Source: Thermaerobacter sp. PB12/4term
GTDB lineage: Bacteria; Bacillota; Sulfobacillia; Thermaerobacterales; Thermaerobacteraceae
Direction: 5' to 3'
Assembly: GCF_003403315.2 (NCBI RefSeq)
Contig: NZ_CP048407.1
Location: 620,001-684,000, forward strand
Length of the DNA stretch: 64,000 nt
Below the pieces are notes generated by a model that saw only the letters and a list, made by a program, of their open reading frames with translations, ran no database searches and was not told the origin of the DNA. The translations under genes and the position numbers were made by a program. Positions 17,197 through 26,764 of this stretch are shown here, one piece after another (position 1 is the stretch's first letter; each line of letters opens with the position of its first letter).

Positions 17197-17545
17197 GGCA
17201 TTCGACCTCCTTCATCATCCACCGCATCCGTCCCCTCCCGGGCGAACCGGCCCGCCCCCCGCGAGCCATCCCCCAAAACCGCGTTCCAGCAGCGCCGGCC
17301 GGCCTGCTCGGGTGCTCGCCCGGCCGGGCGAAGCAAGGGCACAACCCTGCCCGGGATGCTCCCGCACGAGCCCGGACTCTGGGGCCCCCCGAGCCGGGCT
17401 CTCGGGATCCCGCCTGCGGCCGTTCGGTCCTTCGGGCCGACGGGCTGGTTCAGCGGTCCCGCGGCCGGGCCCTGCAGCGCCGCGCCTCTTGCCCGGACGG
17501 ATCGCCAGCCCCTGCGGCCCCGGCTCGCTCGCCGGGTGCCGGCCG
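17197..17545. other. Gap between metI and metQ
   Basis: About 349 bases without a gene. It contains a GC-rich inverted repeat (GAGCCCGG at 17368-17375 with CCGGGCTC at 17394-17401) that could act as a processing or attenuation hairpin between metI and metQ. No clear promoter was seen. Confidence 0.4.
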
Positions 17546-18220
17546 CTAGCGGTGGTTCAGCCGCCGGGCCAGGGTCTCCCCGGCCCACTGGACCCCCTGC
17601 ACCAGGGCGACCAGCAGGACCACGCAGGCCAAGAGGACCCCCGCCTCCCAGCGCTGGTAGCCCATGCGGAAGGCCAGGTCGCCCAGCCCGCCGCCGCCCA
17701 CGGCCCCCGCCACCGCCGAGAACTCGATGAGCCCGACGGTGGCGATGGTGATCCCCAGGACCACGGCGGGCAGGGCCTCGGGCAGCAGCACCTTGCGCAC
17801 CACCTGCCACGGGCTGGCGCCCATGGCCACGGCGGCATCCACGGTGCCGCGGTCGACCTCCCGCAGGGCCGTCTCCACCACCCGCGCCACCAGCGGCGTG
17901 GCGGCGACCGCCATGGGCGGCACGGCCGCCGCCGTCCCCAGGGAGGTGCCGACCAGCAGGCGGGTGAAGGGGGCCAGGGCGATCAGCAGGATGATGAAGG
18001 GCACCGACCGCCCGGTGTTGACGACGAACGCCAGCACCGCCCGCAGGGGCGGAAAAGCGGCGATGTGCCCCCGGTCCATCACCACCAGCAGGGTGCCGAT
18101 GGGAACCCCGGCCAGGGTGGCGAAGAGGATCGCCAGTCCCACCATGTACAGGGTCTGACCCGTGGCCGTCACGATGTCAGGTCCGAACTCGCGCAGGGCG
18201 CTGAAAAGCTCCGCCGCCAT
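17546..18220 (-). CDS. metI: Methionine ABC transporter permease
   Basis: Inner-membrane channel of the MetNIQ importer. The 224-residue product has five to six membrane segments. The ABC-coupling (EAA) region is around MGASPWQVVRKVLLPEALPAVVLG, which is characteristic of MetI. Length equals that of the Escherichia coli protein (217). The start ATG at 18220 lies 6 bases after the metN stop, so translation is probably coupled. It is controlled together with metN by the upstream SAM-I riboswitch. Confidence 0.93.
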   Translation of the reverse strand: MAAELFSALREFGPDIVTATGQTLYMVGLAILFATLAGVPIGTLLVVMDRGHIAAFPPLRAVLAFVVNTGRSVPFIILLIALAPFTRLLVGTSLGTAAAVPPMAVAATPLVARVVETALREVDRGTVDAAVAMGASPWQVVRKVLLPEALPAVVLGITIATVGLIEFSAVAGAVGGGGLGDLAFRMGYQRWEAGVLLACVVLLVALVQGVQWAGETLARRLNHR

Positions 18221-18226
18221 CCGCCG

Positions 18227-19249
18227 TCACCTCCCTCCGGCCAGGGAGCGAGCCGCCTGCGGGGCAAGGGGGCCGGACCCGGTGGCCGGCGCTGCGCCGG
18301 CACCGCTCCGCCCGGGTGCGCCGGGCGAGGCGGAGGCCAGGGGTGCCCAGCGGGCGGCTGCAGCCCCCGCGGCCGCCGCCGGGGCTGCCTGCCGGTCTGC
18401 CAGGGCCGGATCGGCAACGGCCTGTGGGGCCGCCCCGGGGCCGGGTTCGTCCCCGGTACCGGGTGCCGGGGCCGCCCGGTCTCCGGCCGGACCGCCGGCA
18501 GCGGCGGCGGCCAGCAGCCGCCGGGTGGCCGCCGCCCGCGGGTTCCGGAAGACCTGTTCCACGGGCCCGGCTTCCACCACTCGCCCGGCGTCCATCACGG
18601 CCACCCGCTGGCAGGCGGCCTCCACCAGCTCCAGCTGGTGGGTGATCAGCAGCACGGTGATTCCCAATTCGCGGTGAACCCGCCGCAGCAGCTCCAGCAC
18701 CGCGCGGCTGGTGGCCGCATCCAGCGCGGAGGTGGGTTCGTCGCACAAGAGGAGTTCCGGTTGCGTCGCCAGGGCCCGGGCGATGGCCACCCGCTGCTTC
18801 TGGCCCCCGCTCAGCTGGGAGGGGTAGGCCCCCGCCTTGTCGGCCAGCCCCACCCAGTCCAGCAGCTCCGCCACCCGGCGCCGGATCTGCTCCCGCGGAA
18901 CCCCGGCGATCTCCAGGGGCAGCGCCACGTTGCCGGCGGCGGTGCGGGACCACAGCAGGTGGAAGTGCTGGAAGACCAGGCCGATCCGCCGCCGTTGCTG
19001 CCGCAGGGCCCGGCCGCGCAGCCCGGTCAGCTCGACGCCGCCCAGGCGGATGGAGCCCGCCGTGGGCCGCTCCAGCAGGGTGATGCACTTGACCAGGGTG
19101 CTCTTGCCGGCCCCCGAGGCGCCGACGACGCCGAAGAACTCGCCCCGGCCCACCTCCAGGCTGGCGCCGTCCAGGGCCGTGGTCATTCCGCGGCGGCCGC
19201 GGTAGACCTTGACCAGGTTGCGGACCTCCAGCATCGCTTCCGTCACTGC
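18227..19249 (-). CDS. metN: Methionine ABC transporter ATP-binding protein
   Basis: ATPase of the methionine importer, 340 residues. The ABC domain starts with [13 protein letters not shown] and shows Walker [10 protein letters not shown], signature LSGGQKQR, and Walker [13 protein letters not shown]. After the ABC domain the usual C-terminal NIL/C2 domain, which binds methionine and shuts transport, is not visible. In its place is a Pro/Ala/Gly-rich tail of about 90 residues. The GTG at 19249 has GGGGGTGAG about 4 bases upstream; the ATG at 19237 is the alternative. The open frame reaches back to 19342 but crosses the riboswitch terminator, so that extension is rejected. Confidence 0.92.
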   Translation of the reverse strand, partial: AVTEAMLEVRNLVKVYRGRRGMTTALDGASLEVGRGEFFGVVGASGAGKSTLVKCITLLERPTAGSIRLGGVELTGLRGRALRQQRRRIGLVFQHFHLLWSRTAAGNVALPLEIAGVPREQIRRRVAELLDWVGLADKAGAYPSQLSGGQKQRVAIARALATQPELLLCDEPTSALDAATSRAVLELLRRVHRELGITVLLITHQLELVEAACQRVAVMDAGRVVEAGPVEQVFRNPRAAATRRLLAAAAAGGPAGDRAAPAPGTGDEPGPGAAPQAVADPALADRQAAPAAAAGAAAARWAPLASASPGAPGRSGAGAAPATGSGPLAPQAARSLAGGR

Positions 19250-19291
19250 GCTCACCCCCGTGGCCCCACCCCGCACCGGGTGAAGGGCAAC

Positions 19292-19328
19292 AAAAAACCA
19301 TCCTTCCTGAGAGACGCAGAAAGGATGG
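19292..19328 (-). terminator. Riboswitch-controlled intrinsic terminator upstream of metN
   Basis: On the minus strand CCATCCTTTCTG pairs with CAGGAAGGATGG (12 pairs, one G-U, 7-base loop), followed immediately by six Ts. The 5' arm can instead pair with AAGGGATGGC (complement at 19338-19347) to form an antiterminator that overlaps the 3' strand of riboswitch helix P1. Confidence 0.9.
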
Positions 19329-19344
19329 CCCAAGGGTGCCATCC

Positions 19345-19537
19345 CTTCTTATCTCTCAGAACGGCGTCCCGGCACCAGGACGCGGTTCTGCGGGAGTTGG
19401 CACCACCCGCCGGCGTTGAACCCCGGGGGAACCCGCCCGGCCGCCGTGCCGGGCCGGAGCGGGCGGGGCCGCGCCGCCGCGCGGAGGTTGCCGTGGCTTC
19501 ATCGGGCCCGTCCCTCCGCCACTCTGGATAAGAAGAG
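19345..19537 (-). ncRNA. SAM-I (S-box) riboswitch controlling metNIQ
   Basis: Binds S-adenosylmethionine and switches off transcription of the methionine importer. On the minus strand helix P1 is CTTCTTATC (19535-19527) with GATAAGAAG (19353-19345). The conserved S-box core follows P1: AGAGTGGCGGAGGGAC, GGGCCCGATGAAGCC and ACGGCAACC. Two GC-rich arms come next, and the 3' side ends in CTGAGAGATAAGAAG. The P3/P4 arms are long and GC-rich, as expected for this genome. The expression platform is complete: SAM binding stabilises P1, which frees the terminator at 19292-19328; without SAM the antiterminator forms. The class is certain from the motif pattern; exact helix borders are by eye. Confidence 0.95.
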
Positions 19538-19623
19538 ATGTTGCGGATTCGGTTGTTGAAGGTCCCGCGCTGAACGTCCTGCGGGTACTGCGGTACAGCG
19601 GCCGGCTCAGCCGTACGACGCCG

Positions 19624-19652
19624 ATTATGCGACCCCTGCCCCGGCCTGTCAA
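19624..19652 (-). promoter_or_regulatory. Promoter of the metNIQ leader
   Basis: On the minus strand TTGACA (19652-19647), 17-base spacer, CATAAT (19629-19624): an almost consensus sigma-A promoter. Transcription would start near 19616, about 80 bases before the riboswitch. It lies only a few bases beyond the asnB stop codon. Confidence 0.85.
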
Positions 19653-19656
19653 CAGG

Positions 19657-21222
19657 TCAGGCCATCTCCGTCCCCGTCCCGGGTTGGGCGCGCCAGGCGG
19701 GGGCGTAGAGCTGGTGGGGGTTCAGGCTGCGGCTCCGTCCCACCAGCCGGGCCGCCTGCCGGGCCCGGTGGCCGAAGGTCTGGCAGAACCAGCGGAAGTA
19801 CAGCAGCTCTTCCTTGCTGCCCAGCTCCAGCCCCGGCCACGGCTCCCGGCCCGCCGCCAGCTCGCGGTCGCTGACGGCGGCGTCGGCGAAGCGCTCCAGG
19901 GTGGGGCCCACGCCCGTGCCCATGGCGAACTTGGCCTTCTCCCGCTGGACCACCGCCGCGGGGAGGAACCGGCGGGCCGCCTGCCGCAGGATCCACTTCT
20001 CGGTGCCGCTGCGGTCGTGGATCTTCCACCGCGGCGGGATGCGCCACGCCAGGTCGACCAGGGTCACCGAGAGGAAGGGTACCCTCCCTTCCAGGCCGTG
20101 GGCCATGGTCATGCGGTCGACCCGCTGCAGGTTGGTGTTGTGCAGCGCCAGGGTGATCTCCCGCAGCTCGTCCTGCAGCCGCGCCCGGATCTCCGGCCGC
20201 TTGAGGTACTGGTAGCCGCCGAAGAGCTCGTCCGCTCCCTCGCCGGAGAGCACCACCTTGACATACCGGCGCGCCAGCCGCGACACCAGATAGGTGGGCA
20301 CCGCGCTGCGCACCAGGGCGGGGTCGAAGGACTCCAGGCGCTGGATCACGGTGGGCAGCAGGGCCAGCAGTTCCTCGCGGGTGAAGACGTACTCGTGGTG
20401 GACCGTCCCCAGGTTGGCCGCCACCAGCCGGGCCCGCTCCAGGTCCTCGCTGCCCTCCATGCCCACGGCGAAGGAATGGACCGGCTCTCCGGTTTCCGCC
20501 CGCGCTTCCGCTACCAGGGCGGCGATCAGACTGCTGTCCAGGCCGCCGCTGAGGAACACCCCCACGGGGACGTCGGCCACTAGGCGCCGCCGCACCGCCC
20601 GCCGCAGCCGGGCGATGAGTTCCTCCACCGCCGCTTCGGGGCTCTCCAGGTCGTACCGCACCGGGGGCAGCTCATAGTACCGGACGAACCCGTCCCGTTC
20701 CGTCCAGTAGTGCCCGGCGGGAAACTCGTCGATGGTCTCCACGTGGGGCAGCAGGGCCCCCATCTCCGAGGCAAAGAGGAGCGCCCCATCCCGGTCCCTG
20801 CCCACATAGAGGGGTTTGATCCCCAGGGGGTCGCGGGCCAGGAAGAGCCCGTCGGGGGTGGAGAGGGCGAAGGCGAACATGCCGTAGAGCCGCCGCACCA
20901 TGGCCGGTCCCTCGTCTTCGTAGAGGTGCAACAGCACCTCGGTGTCGCTGCGGGTACGGAAGCGGTGGCCGCGGCTCTGGAGTTCGGCCTGCAGCTCGCG
21001 GTAGTTGTAGATCTCGCCGTTGAAGACCACCCGGATCGCGCCGTCTTCGCTGGCCAGGGGCTGGTGCCCGCCCGCCAGGTCGATGATGGACAGCCGGCGG
21101 TGGCCCAAGGTGTGCTGCCCTACCCAAAGACCCTGGTCGTCGGGGCCCCTGTGGGCCATGGCCTCCAGCATGCGGGCCACCGCTTCACCGCGGGGAGCGG
21201 TGGCTCCGGCGATGCCGCACAT
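19657..21222 (-). CDS. asnB: Glutamine-dependent asparagine synthetase
   Basis: Makes asparagine from aspartate, glutamine and ATP. The 521-residue product starts MCGIAGA, so Cys2 becomes the N-terminal nucleophile of the class II glutaminase domain (about 1-200). The C-terminal synthetase domain has the pyrophosphatase loop VFLSGGLDSSLIAALV and the VVLSGEGADELFGGYQY segment. The ATG at 21222 is fixed by the catalytic Cys and by AAAGGAGG upstream. Length is similar to the Escherichia coli enzyme (554) and shorter than Bacillus AsnB. The gene sits behind a leader with a terminator (21290-21333), suggesting attenuation. A related amidotransferase acting on another carboxylate cannot be excluded. 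Confidence 0.88.
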   Translation of the reverse strand: MCGIAGATAPRGEAVARMLEAMAHRGPDDQGLWVGQHTLGHRRLSIIDLAGGHQPLASEDGAIRVVFNGEIYNYRELQAELQSRGHRFRTRSDTEVLLHLYEDEGPAMVRRLYGMFAFALSTPDGLFLARDPLGIKPLYVGRDRDGALLFASEMGALLPHVETIDEFPAGHYWTERDGFVRYYELPPVRYDLESPEAAVEELIARLRRAVRRRLVADVPVGVFLSGGLDSSLIAALVAEARAETGEPVHSFAVGMEGSEDLERARLVAANLGTVHHEYVFTREELLALLPTVIQRLESFDPALVRSAVPTYLVSRLARRYVKVVLSGEGADELFGGYQYLKRPEIRARLQDELREITLALHNTNLQRVDRMTMAHGLEGRVPFLSVTLVDLAWRIPPRWKIHDRSGTEKWILRQAARRFLPAAVVQREKAKFAMGTGVGPTLERFADAAVSDRELAAGREPWPGLELGSKEELLYFRWFCQTFGHRARQAARLVGRSRSLNPHQLYAPAWRAQPGTGTEMA

Positions 21223-21370
21223 GAAGTCCCGCCTCCTTTCGGGCCAGGCTGCGGCGCCCCAGGCACGGGAGCGCTCCGCAGCCCGGTTGAAAAAAGACCG
21301 GGTGCGTTGGCCCGCGGGCAACGTCCACCCGGTTTTGGTTCCACCAGCTCTGCATGTTGACGCTTTTCAT
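21185..21370 (-). other. Possible leader peptide upstream of asnB
   Basis: A minus-strand frame beginning MKSVNMQSWWNQNR from ATG 21370 (or MQSWWNQNR from ATG 21355), continuing without a stop to 21185, where it overlaps the asnB start. Asn codons (AAC) occur at positions 5, 11 and 13 and Gln at 7 and 12. The Asn-Gln-Asn run (21340-21332) directly abuts the 5' arm of the terminator hairpin. No good ribosome binding site precedes either ATG, and the promoter places the transcript start near 21362, so ATG 21355 would be nearly leaderless. It fits an Asn-sensing attenuator only partly, because a classical leader would stop before the terminator. Treat as a hypothesis. Confidence 0.3.
21290..21333 (-). 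terminator. Intrinsic terminator (attenuator) in the asnB leader
   Basis: On the minus strand ACCGGGTG (21333-21326), a GA bulge, and CGTTG pair with CAACG and CACCCGGT, followed by CTTTTTT. The hairpin lies about 70 bases before the asnB start and no other minus-strand gene lies upstream, so it can only regulate asnB. Confidence 0.8.
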
Positions 21371-21397
21371 CACACCAGAAGCCGGCCGGTGTGTCAA
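21369..21397 (-). promoter_or_regulatory. Candidate asnB promoter
   Basis: On the minus strand TTGACA (21397-21392), 17-base spacer, TGTGAT (21374-21369). The -35 element is perfect and the -10 is moderate. It would start transcription near 21362, just ahead of the terminator hairpin. Confidence 0.5.
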
Positions 21398-21734
21398 CGT
21401 TCGGACAGGGCCCTGGCCGCTGCGGGCAGGCCCAGAGAAGGGCGGCAGCACCCTGGCGGCCGCCCCCTGCCTGCTGGTAAGGCCGGTACCATCGTTGGGG
21501 CAAGGCCGGCACCATGCCGCGGGGAGGATTCCATCAATGGCAGGAGTTTGATAACCCCGTTTGCAGGATCGGGGGCGAAATTGCCGAATTTTGACCACTG
21601 TTTCAGACAATCCGCAACACATCCTGCCCGGCCGGTGACACGTTCCGCCGCATCGGCCGTATCGACGGATGGGGTGGCCGGTTCGCGGCTGCCGGGAACG
21701 GGCCGGCCCGGGCAGCAGTGAATGGGGGGGCATT

Positions 21735-22931
21735 ATGTTCGGGGGTACCTGGTTGCGCGGTGCGCGCCGCGGGATGGTGGCCCTGCTGGCGGGCGCCCTG
21801 ATGGTGGGGACCGCGGCCTGCGGCGGGGCAGGCGGTGGCGCGGGCAGCGGGAACAGCGGGAGCAGCGACAAGATCGTCATCGGCGTGCAGGGGCCCTTTA
21901 CCGGCGACTATGCCGCCGAAGGCAAGGGCTTCCGCCAGGCCATCGAGCTGGTCAAGGAACAGGTGAACGCCCAGGGCGGGGTCCTCGGCAAGCAGATCGA
22001 AGTGATCTACGAAGACGACAAGGGCCAGCCCAACGAGTCGACCCTGGCGGCCCAGAAGCTGGCCTCCCAGGGCGTGGTGGCCGTGATCGGCTCCTACAAC
22101 TCGACGGCGACCGAGGCGGCCCAGCAGGTGTACGCCGACGCCGGCATCCTGCACATCACGCCGTCGTCCACGGCCACCCACCTGACAGAAAAGGGCCTGA
22201 AGAACTTCTTCCGCATGGCCTTCCTGGACAGCGCCCAGGGCCAGTTTGCCGCCGCGCTGCTGGTCGACAAGCTGGGTGCCCGGAAGGTCGCGCTGGTGCA
22301 CGACAGCTCGACCTACGCGGAGGGCCTGGCCAAGTGGACCCGGAAGTTCCTGGAGGAAAAGGGCGCCCAGGTGGTGTTCTACGACGCCATCAACCCCCAG
22401 GAGAGCGACTACTCCGCCCTGCTGAGCAACCTCAAGAGCACCAATCCCGACGCGATCTACTTCACGGGCTACTTCAGCCAGGCGGGGCTTCTGGTCAAGC
22501 AGGCGCGCGACCTCGGCATCACCGTGCCCATCGCCGCCGGCAACGCCTCGAACAACGATGAGGTGATCAAGACGGCCGGCGCGGCCGCGGAGGGCTTCAT
22601 CACCACCACCGAGCCTGCGCCCGCCGACCTGCCTTACGAAGAGGCGCGCCAGTTCGTCCAGGACTACAAGGCCAAGTACAACGAGGATCCGGTGAGCATC
22701 TGGACGGCCATGGCGGCCGACAGCTTCCGGGTCATCGTCGAGGCCATCAAGCAGACCCAGTCGACCGATCCTGCCAAGCTGGCCGACTACCTGCGCAACG
22801 ACCTGCAGGCCTTCCCTGGCATCTCCGGCCCCATCACCTTCGACGACAAGGGTGACCGGGAAGGCACCGTGTACGCGGCGTACCAGGTGAAGGACGGCAA
22901 GTTCACCCTGTTCGTGCCGCCGCAGCAGTAG
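21735..22931 (+). CDS. livK: Branched-chain amino acid ABC transporter binding lipoprotein
   Basis: Periplasmic-binding-fold lipoprotein (LivK/LIV-BP family) that captures leucine, isoleucine or valine. The 398-residue product has a lipoprotein signal with Cys29 (VGTAACGG), a Gly/Ser linker, and then the receptor domain. Typical segments are IVIGVQGPFTGDYAAEG, VVAVIGSYNSTATEAAQQVY and ITPSSTATHL. Start is the ATG at 21735 behind a GGGGGG stretch. It is the first gene of livKHMGF. Family members also bind other amino acids or amides, so the exact ligand is inferred. Confidence 0.92.
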   Translation: MFGGTWLRGARRGMVALLAGALMVGTAACGGAGGGAGSGNSGSSDKIVIGVQGPFTGDYAAEGKGFRQAIELVKEQVNAQGGVLGKQIEVIYEDDKGQPNESTLAAQKLASQGVVAVIGSYNSTATEAAQQVYADAGILHITPSSTATHLTEKGLKNFFRMAFLDSAQGQFAAALLVDKLGARKVALVHDSSTYAEGLAKWTRKFLEEKGAQVVFYDAINPQESDYSALLSNLKSTNPDAIYFTGYFSQAGLLVKQARDLGITVPIAAGNASNNDEVIKTAGAAAEGFITTTEPAPADLPYEEARQFVQDYKAKYNEDPVSIWTAMAADSFRVIVEAIKQTQSTDPAKLADYLRNDLQAFPGISGPITFDDKGDREGTVYAAYQVKDGKFTLFVPPQQ

Positions 22932-23106
22932 GCGGCCGCCGGCCGGAGCCGCCGTGCCGCCCGGGCCGCGGCCCGGGCGGCACGGGAAGGCCGAGCCAAC
23001 GGGCGACCGGCACCAGGGACAGCGGGGAGGGACCGGGCGCGGGATGCCGCCCGCGCGGCGCGCGCCCGGATCCTTCCCCGCTAGCGTGCCGGGGGAGGGA
23101 TGCCAG

Positions 23107-24006
23107 ATGCTGGTCCAGCAGGTAGTCAACGGGCTCACCGTGGGCTCGATCTACGCCCTGGTTGCACTTGGCTACACCATGGTCTTTGGCGTGCTGAAGA
23201 TGATCAACTTCGCCCACGGCGACCTGTTTGCCCTGGGGGCATATCTGGGCCTGACCTTCTTGATCTGGGGGGCCCTCGGCCAGGGCACGGGCGGGCTGGT
23301 GGGGGTCCTGCTGGCCGGGCTGCTGGCGGCGCTGAGCGTGGGCCTGGCCGGCGTGCTGGTGGAGCGGGTGGCCTACCGGCCCCTGCGCGGTGCCGGCCGC
23401 TTGCCCGCCGTGGTGTCGGCCCTGGGCATGTCCGTGTTCATCCAGAACGGGATCATGCTGATCTGGGGCGCCTTTCCGGTGGCCTTTCCCCACGACATGC
23501 TGCCGGAGGCCAGCTGGTCCGTGGGCGGCGTGACCGTCAGCCTGATGCGCCTGGTGATCCTGGGCGGCTCGCTGCTTCTGATGCTGGCGCTTTACCTGTT
23601 CGTCCAGTACACCAGGCTCGGCGCGGCCATGCGCGCCATCGCCGTGGACCACGAGACGGCGCGGCTGATGGGGATCGACGTCAACCGGCTGATCCAGCTG
23701 GTGTTCTTGCTGGGCGCGGCCCTGGGCGGGCTGGCCGGGGTCATGGTGGGGCTCTACTACGGCCAGCTCAACTTCACCATGGGCTGGCTCTATGGCCTCA
23801 AGGCGTTCACCGCCGCCATCCTGGGCGGTATCGGGAACATCCCGGGCGCCATGGTGGGCGGCCTAGTGCTGGGCCTTGCCGAAACCCTGGCCGCCGGCTA
23901 CGTGGCGGGCGAGTGGAAGGACGCCGTGGCCTTCTTCATCCTGATCCTGATCCTGCTGGTGCGGCCCACGGGCCTGCTGGGCGAGCGGGTGGCCGAGAAG
24001 ATCTAG
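23107..24006 (+). CDS. livH: Branched-chain amino acid ABC transporter permease LivH
   Basis: One of two channel subunits of the branched-chain amino acid importer. The 299-residue product has about eight membrane segments and starts MLVQQVVNGLTVGSIYALVALGYTMVFG, the classic LivH N-terminus. The EAA-like loop includes MRAIAVDHETARLMGIDVN. The C-terminal part carries KAFTAAILGGIGNIPGAMVGG. The ATG at 23107 is chosen over an upstream open frame because GGGGGAGGG (23091-23099) is correctly spaced and the family starts there. It is followed by livM after 61 bases. Confidence 0.94.
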   Translation: MLVQQVVNGLTVGSIYALVALGYTMVFGVLKMINFAHGDLFALGAYLGLTFLIWGALGQGTGGLVGVLLAGLLAALSVGLAGVLVERVAYRPLRGAGRLPAVVSALGMSVFIQNGIMLIWGAFPVAFPHDMLPEASWSVGGVTVSLMRLVILGGSLLLMLALYLFVQYTRLGAAMRAIAVDHETARLMGIDVNRLIQLVFLLGAALGGLAGVMVGLYYGQLNFTMGWLYGLKAFTAAILGGIGNIPGAMVGGLVLGLAETLAAGYVAGEWKDAVAFFILILILLVRPTGLLGERVAEKI

Positions 24007-24067
24007 GTGCCGGCATCCCGGCATCGGGCGGCCTCCGGCAGGCCCGCCGGGGGAAGGGGGGACCTCG

Positions 24068-25177
24068 ATGGCAACGCAGGCGGCCACGGCTGGCGGGCGT
24101 GGCCTGACCCGGTCCCGGGTGGCGGCCGGTCTGGCCCTGCTGCTGGCTCTGGCCTTCCCCGCCCTGGTGGGGTACAACGGCTACTACTTGGAGATCGGCT
24201 TCAACTTCTTCCTCTGGGCGGTGCTCGGCCTGTCCTTGAACTTCATCCTGGGTGGAACGGGCCAATACAACCTCGGCCACGCGGCCTTCTTCGCCGCGGG
24301 CGCCTACACCACGGCCATCCTCAACACGCGCCTCGACATCCCGGTGCTGGTCCTGGCGCCGGTGGCGGCGCTGGTGGCGGGCCTGCTGGCGGTGGCCGTG
24401 GCCCGGCCCATCATTCACCTGCGGGGCGACTACCTGCTGATCGTCACCGTGGGGTTCGCCGAGATCGTCCGCATCACCCTGCGCAACAACGTGTTCGGCC
24501 TCACGGGCGGCAGCAACGGCATCCTGGGTATCGACCGGCCGGTGATCCTGGGCTTCCGCCTGGCCCAGATGAGCCACCTCTACTACCTGAGCCTGGTCCT
24601 CCTGCTTTTGACCCTGTTCATCGCCGTGCGGCTCGAAAACAGCCGCATCGGCCGCGCCTGGAGCTACATCCGGGAGGACGAGGTGGCGGCGGCGGCCATG
24701 GGCATCGACACGGGGCGCTACAAGGTGCTGGCCTTCGCCGTGGGCGGCGCCCTGGCCGGCCTGGCGGGGAACGTGTACGCCGCCAAGATGACGGTCATCG
24801 CCCCGGAGAGCTTCTCCTTCTGGGAGTCGGTGGTGATGTTCGCCATCGTCATCCTGGGCGGTACCGGCTCCATCCCCGGCGTGTTTCTCGGCACCTTCGG
24901 CATGGTGGTCTTGCCCCAGCTGTTCCGCGGCCTGGCCGACTACCGCATGCTGGTGTTCGGCGCGGCCATGGTGCTGCTGATGATCTTCCGGCCCGAGGGG
25001 CTCTGGCCCAACCGGCGCTGGCGGCTGGCGGTGCGCGGGGGCGACGAACCGGCCGTGGTGGCCGCCGGAGCGGGCCGGCCGGCAGGCGGGCCGGAGGCCG
25101 GTACCGGGGCGGCGGCCGGGGGCGGCCCCGGGAGCGGCACGGGCGCGGCGGCGGGCGGCGCCCCGGGCGGGAGGTGA
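24068..25177 (+). CDS. livM: Branched-chain amino acid ABC transporter permease LivM
   Basis: Second channel subunit, 369 residues with about ten membrane segments. Family landmarks are GLSLNFILGGTGQYNLGHAAFFAAGAYT, the EAA-like segment RAWSYIREDEVAAAAMGIDTGRYK, and FAIVILGGTGSIPGVFLGTF. The last 45 residues are a Gly/Ala-rich tail that is not part of the usual fold. ATG 24068 follows GGGGGAAGGGGGG. The stop at 25175-25177 overlaps the GAGGTGA ribosome binding site of livG, implying coupled translation. Confidence 0.93.
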   Translation: MATQAATAGGRGLTRSRVAAGLALLLALAFPALVGYNGYYLEIGFNFFLWAVLGLSLNFILGGTGQYNLGHAAFFAAGAYTTAILNTRLDIPVLVLAPVAALVAGLLAVAVARPIIHLRGDYLLIVTVGFAEIVRITLRNNVFGLTGGSNGILGIDRPVILGFRLAQMSHLYYLSLVLLLLTLFIAVRLENSRIGRAWSYIREDEVAAAAMGIDTGRYKVLAFAVGGALAGLAGNVYAAKMTVIAPESFSFWESVVMFAIVILGGTGSIPGVFLGTFGMVVLPQLFRGLADYRMLVFGAAMVLLMIFRPEGLWPNRRWRLAVRGGDEPAVVAAGAGRPAGGPEAGTGAAAGGGPGSGTGAAAGGAPGGR

Positions 25178-25182
25178 CGGCC

Positions 25183-25952
25183 ATGACCCTGCTGGCGGTG
25201 GAAAACCTGACCAAGCGCTTCGGCGGCCTGCTGGCGGTCGATCAGGTCACCTTCGAGGTGCGCCAGGGGGAGATCCTCGCCCTGATCGGTCCCAACGGGG
25301 CCGGCAAGACCACGGTGTTCAACCTGATCACCGGCATCTACCGCCCTGATGCCGGCGAGGTGCTGCTGGCCGGCACCCGGGTGACGGGCCGGCCTCCCCA
25401 CCAGATGGCCGCCATGGGGGTTGCCCGAACCTTCCAGAACCTGCGCCTTTTCCGCAACCTGACGGTCCTGGAGAACGTGATGTCCGGGCCCCACTGCCAC
25501 GCCCGGGCCGGATTCTGGGCTTCGGTGCTGCGCACGCCGGGCCAGCGGCGGGAGGAAGCCCAGATCCGGGCGAAAGCGGAGGCGGCCCTGCGCCGCGTGG
25601 GGCTGTGGGATCTGCGGGACGAGCTGGCGCGCAACCTGCCCTATGGCCAGCAAAAGCGGCTGGAGATCGCCCGTGCCCTGGCCACCCGCCCGCGGCTGCT
25701 GATCCTGGACGAACCGGCCGGCGGCCTCAACGAGCAGGAACGGGCGGAACTGGTGGAGCTGGTGCGACAGGTGCGGGCGGACGGCATCACGGTGCTCCTG
25801 ATCGAACACGACATGAAGCTGGTCATGGGCCTGTCGGACCGCGTGGTGGTGCTGGACAACGGCGTGAAGATCGCCGAGGGAACGCCGGCGGAAGTGCAGG
25901 CCAACCCCCAGGTCATCGAGGCCTACCTGGGCCGGGAAGAGGATGAGTTCTG

Positions 25953-25953
<1 letters not shown>
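25183..25953 (+). CDS. livG: Branched-chain amino acid ABC transporter ATPase LivG
   Basis: ATPase of 256 residues with all ABC motifs: Walker [10 protein letters not shown], the LivG-type loop [20 protein letters not shown], a signature replaced by the family's [15 protein letters not shown], and Walker [13 protein letters not shown]. The H-loop is [13 protein letters not shown]. The ATG at 25183 is immediately downstream of GAGGTGACGGCC. Its TGA stop overlaps the livF ATG (TGATG at 25951), so the two ATPases should be made in equal amounts for a heterodimer. Confidence 0.95.
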
Positions 25954-26687
<734 letters not shown>

Positions 26688-26764
26688 GCTGGAGCCGGCG
26701 GCGGGGGATCCGGCGGTGCAGGATCCGGACGGGGCGGAGGGGCCGTGCTGCCCCCGCAAAGACG

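Noticed and set aside
19237-19342. N-terminal extension of MetN to 19342
   Set aside because: It would cross the riboswitch terminator, and the family start is at 19237-19249.
21335-21350. A T-box core (GGTGGAACC) upstream of asnB
   Set aside because: The rest of the T-box consensus is absent, and the UGGA would pair with a U discriminator base, whereas bacterial tRNA-Asn has G. The leader-peptide idea fits better.
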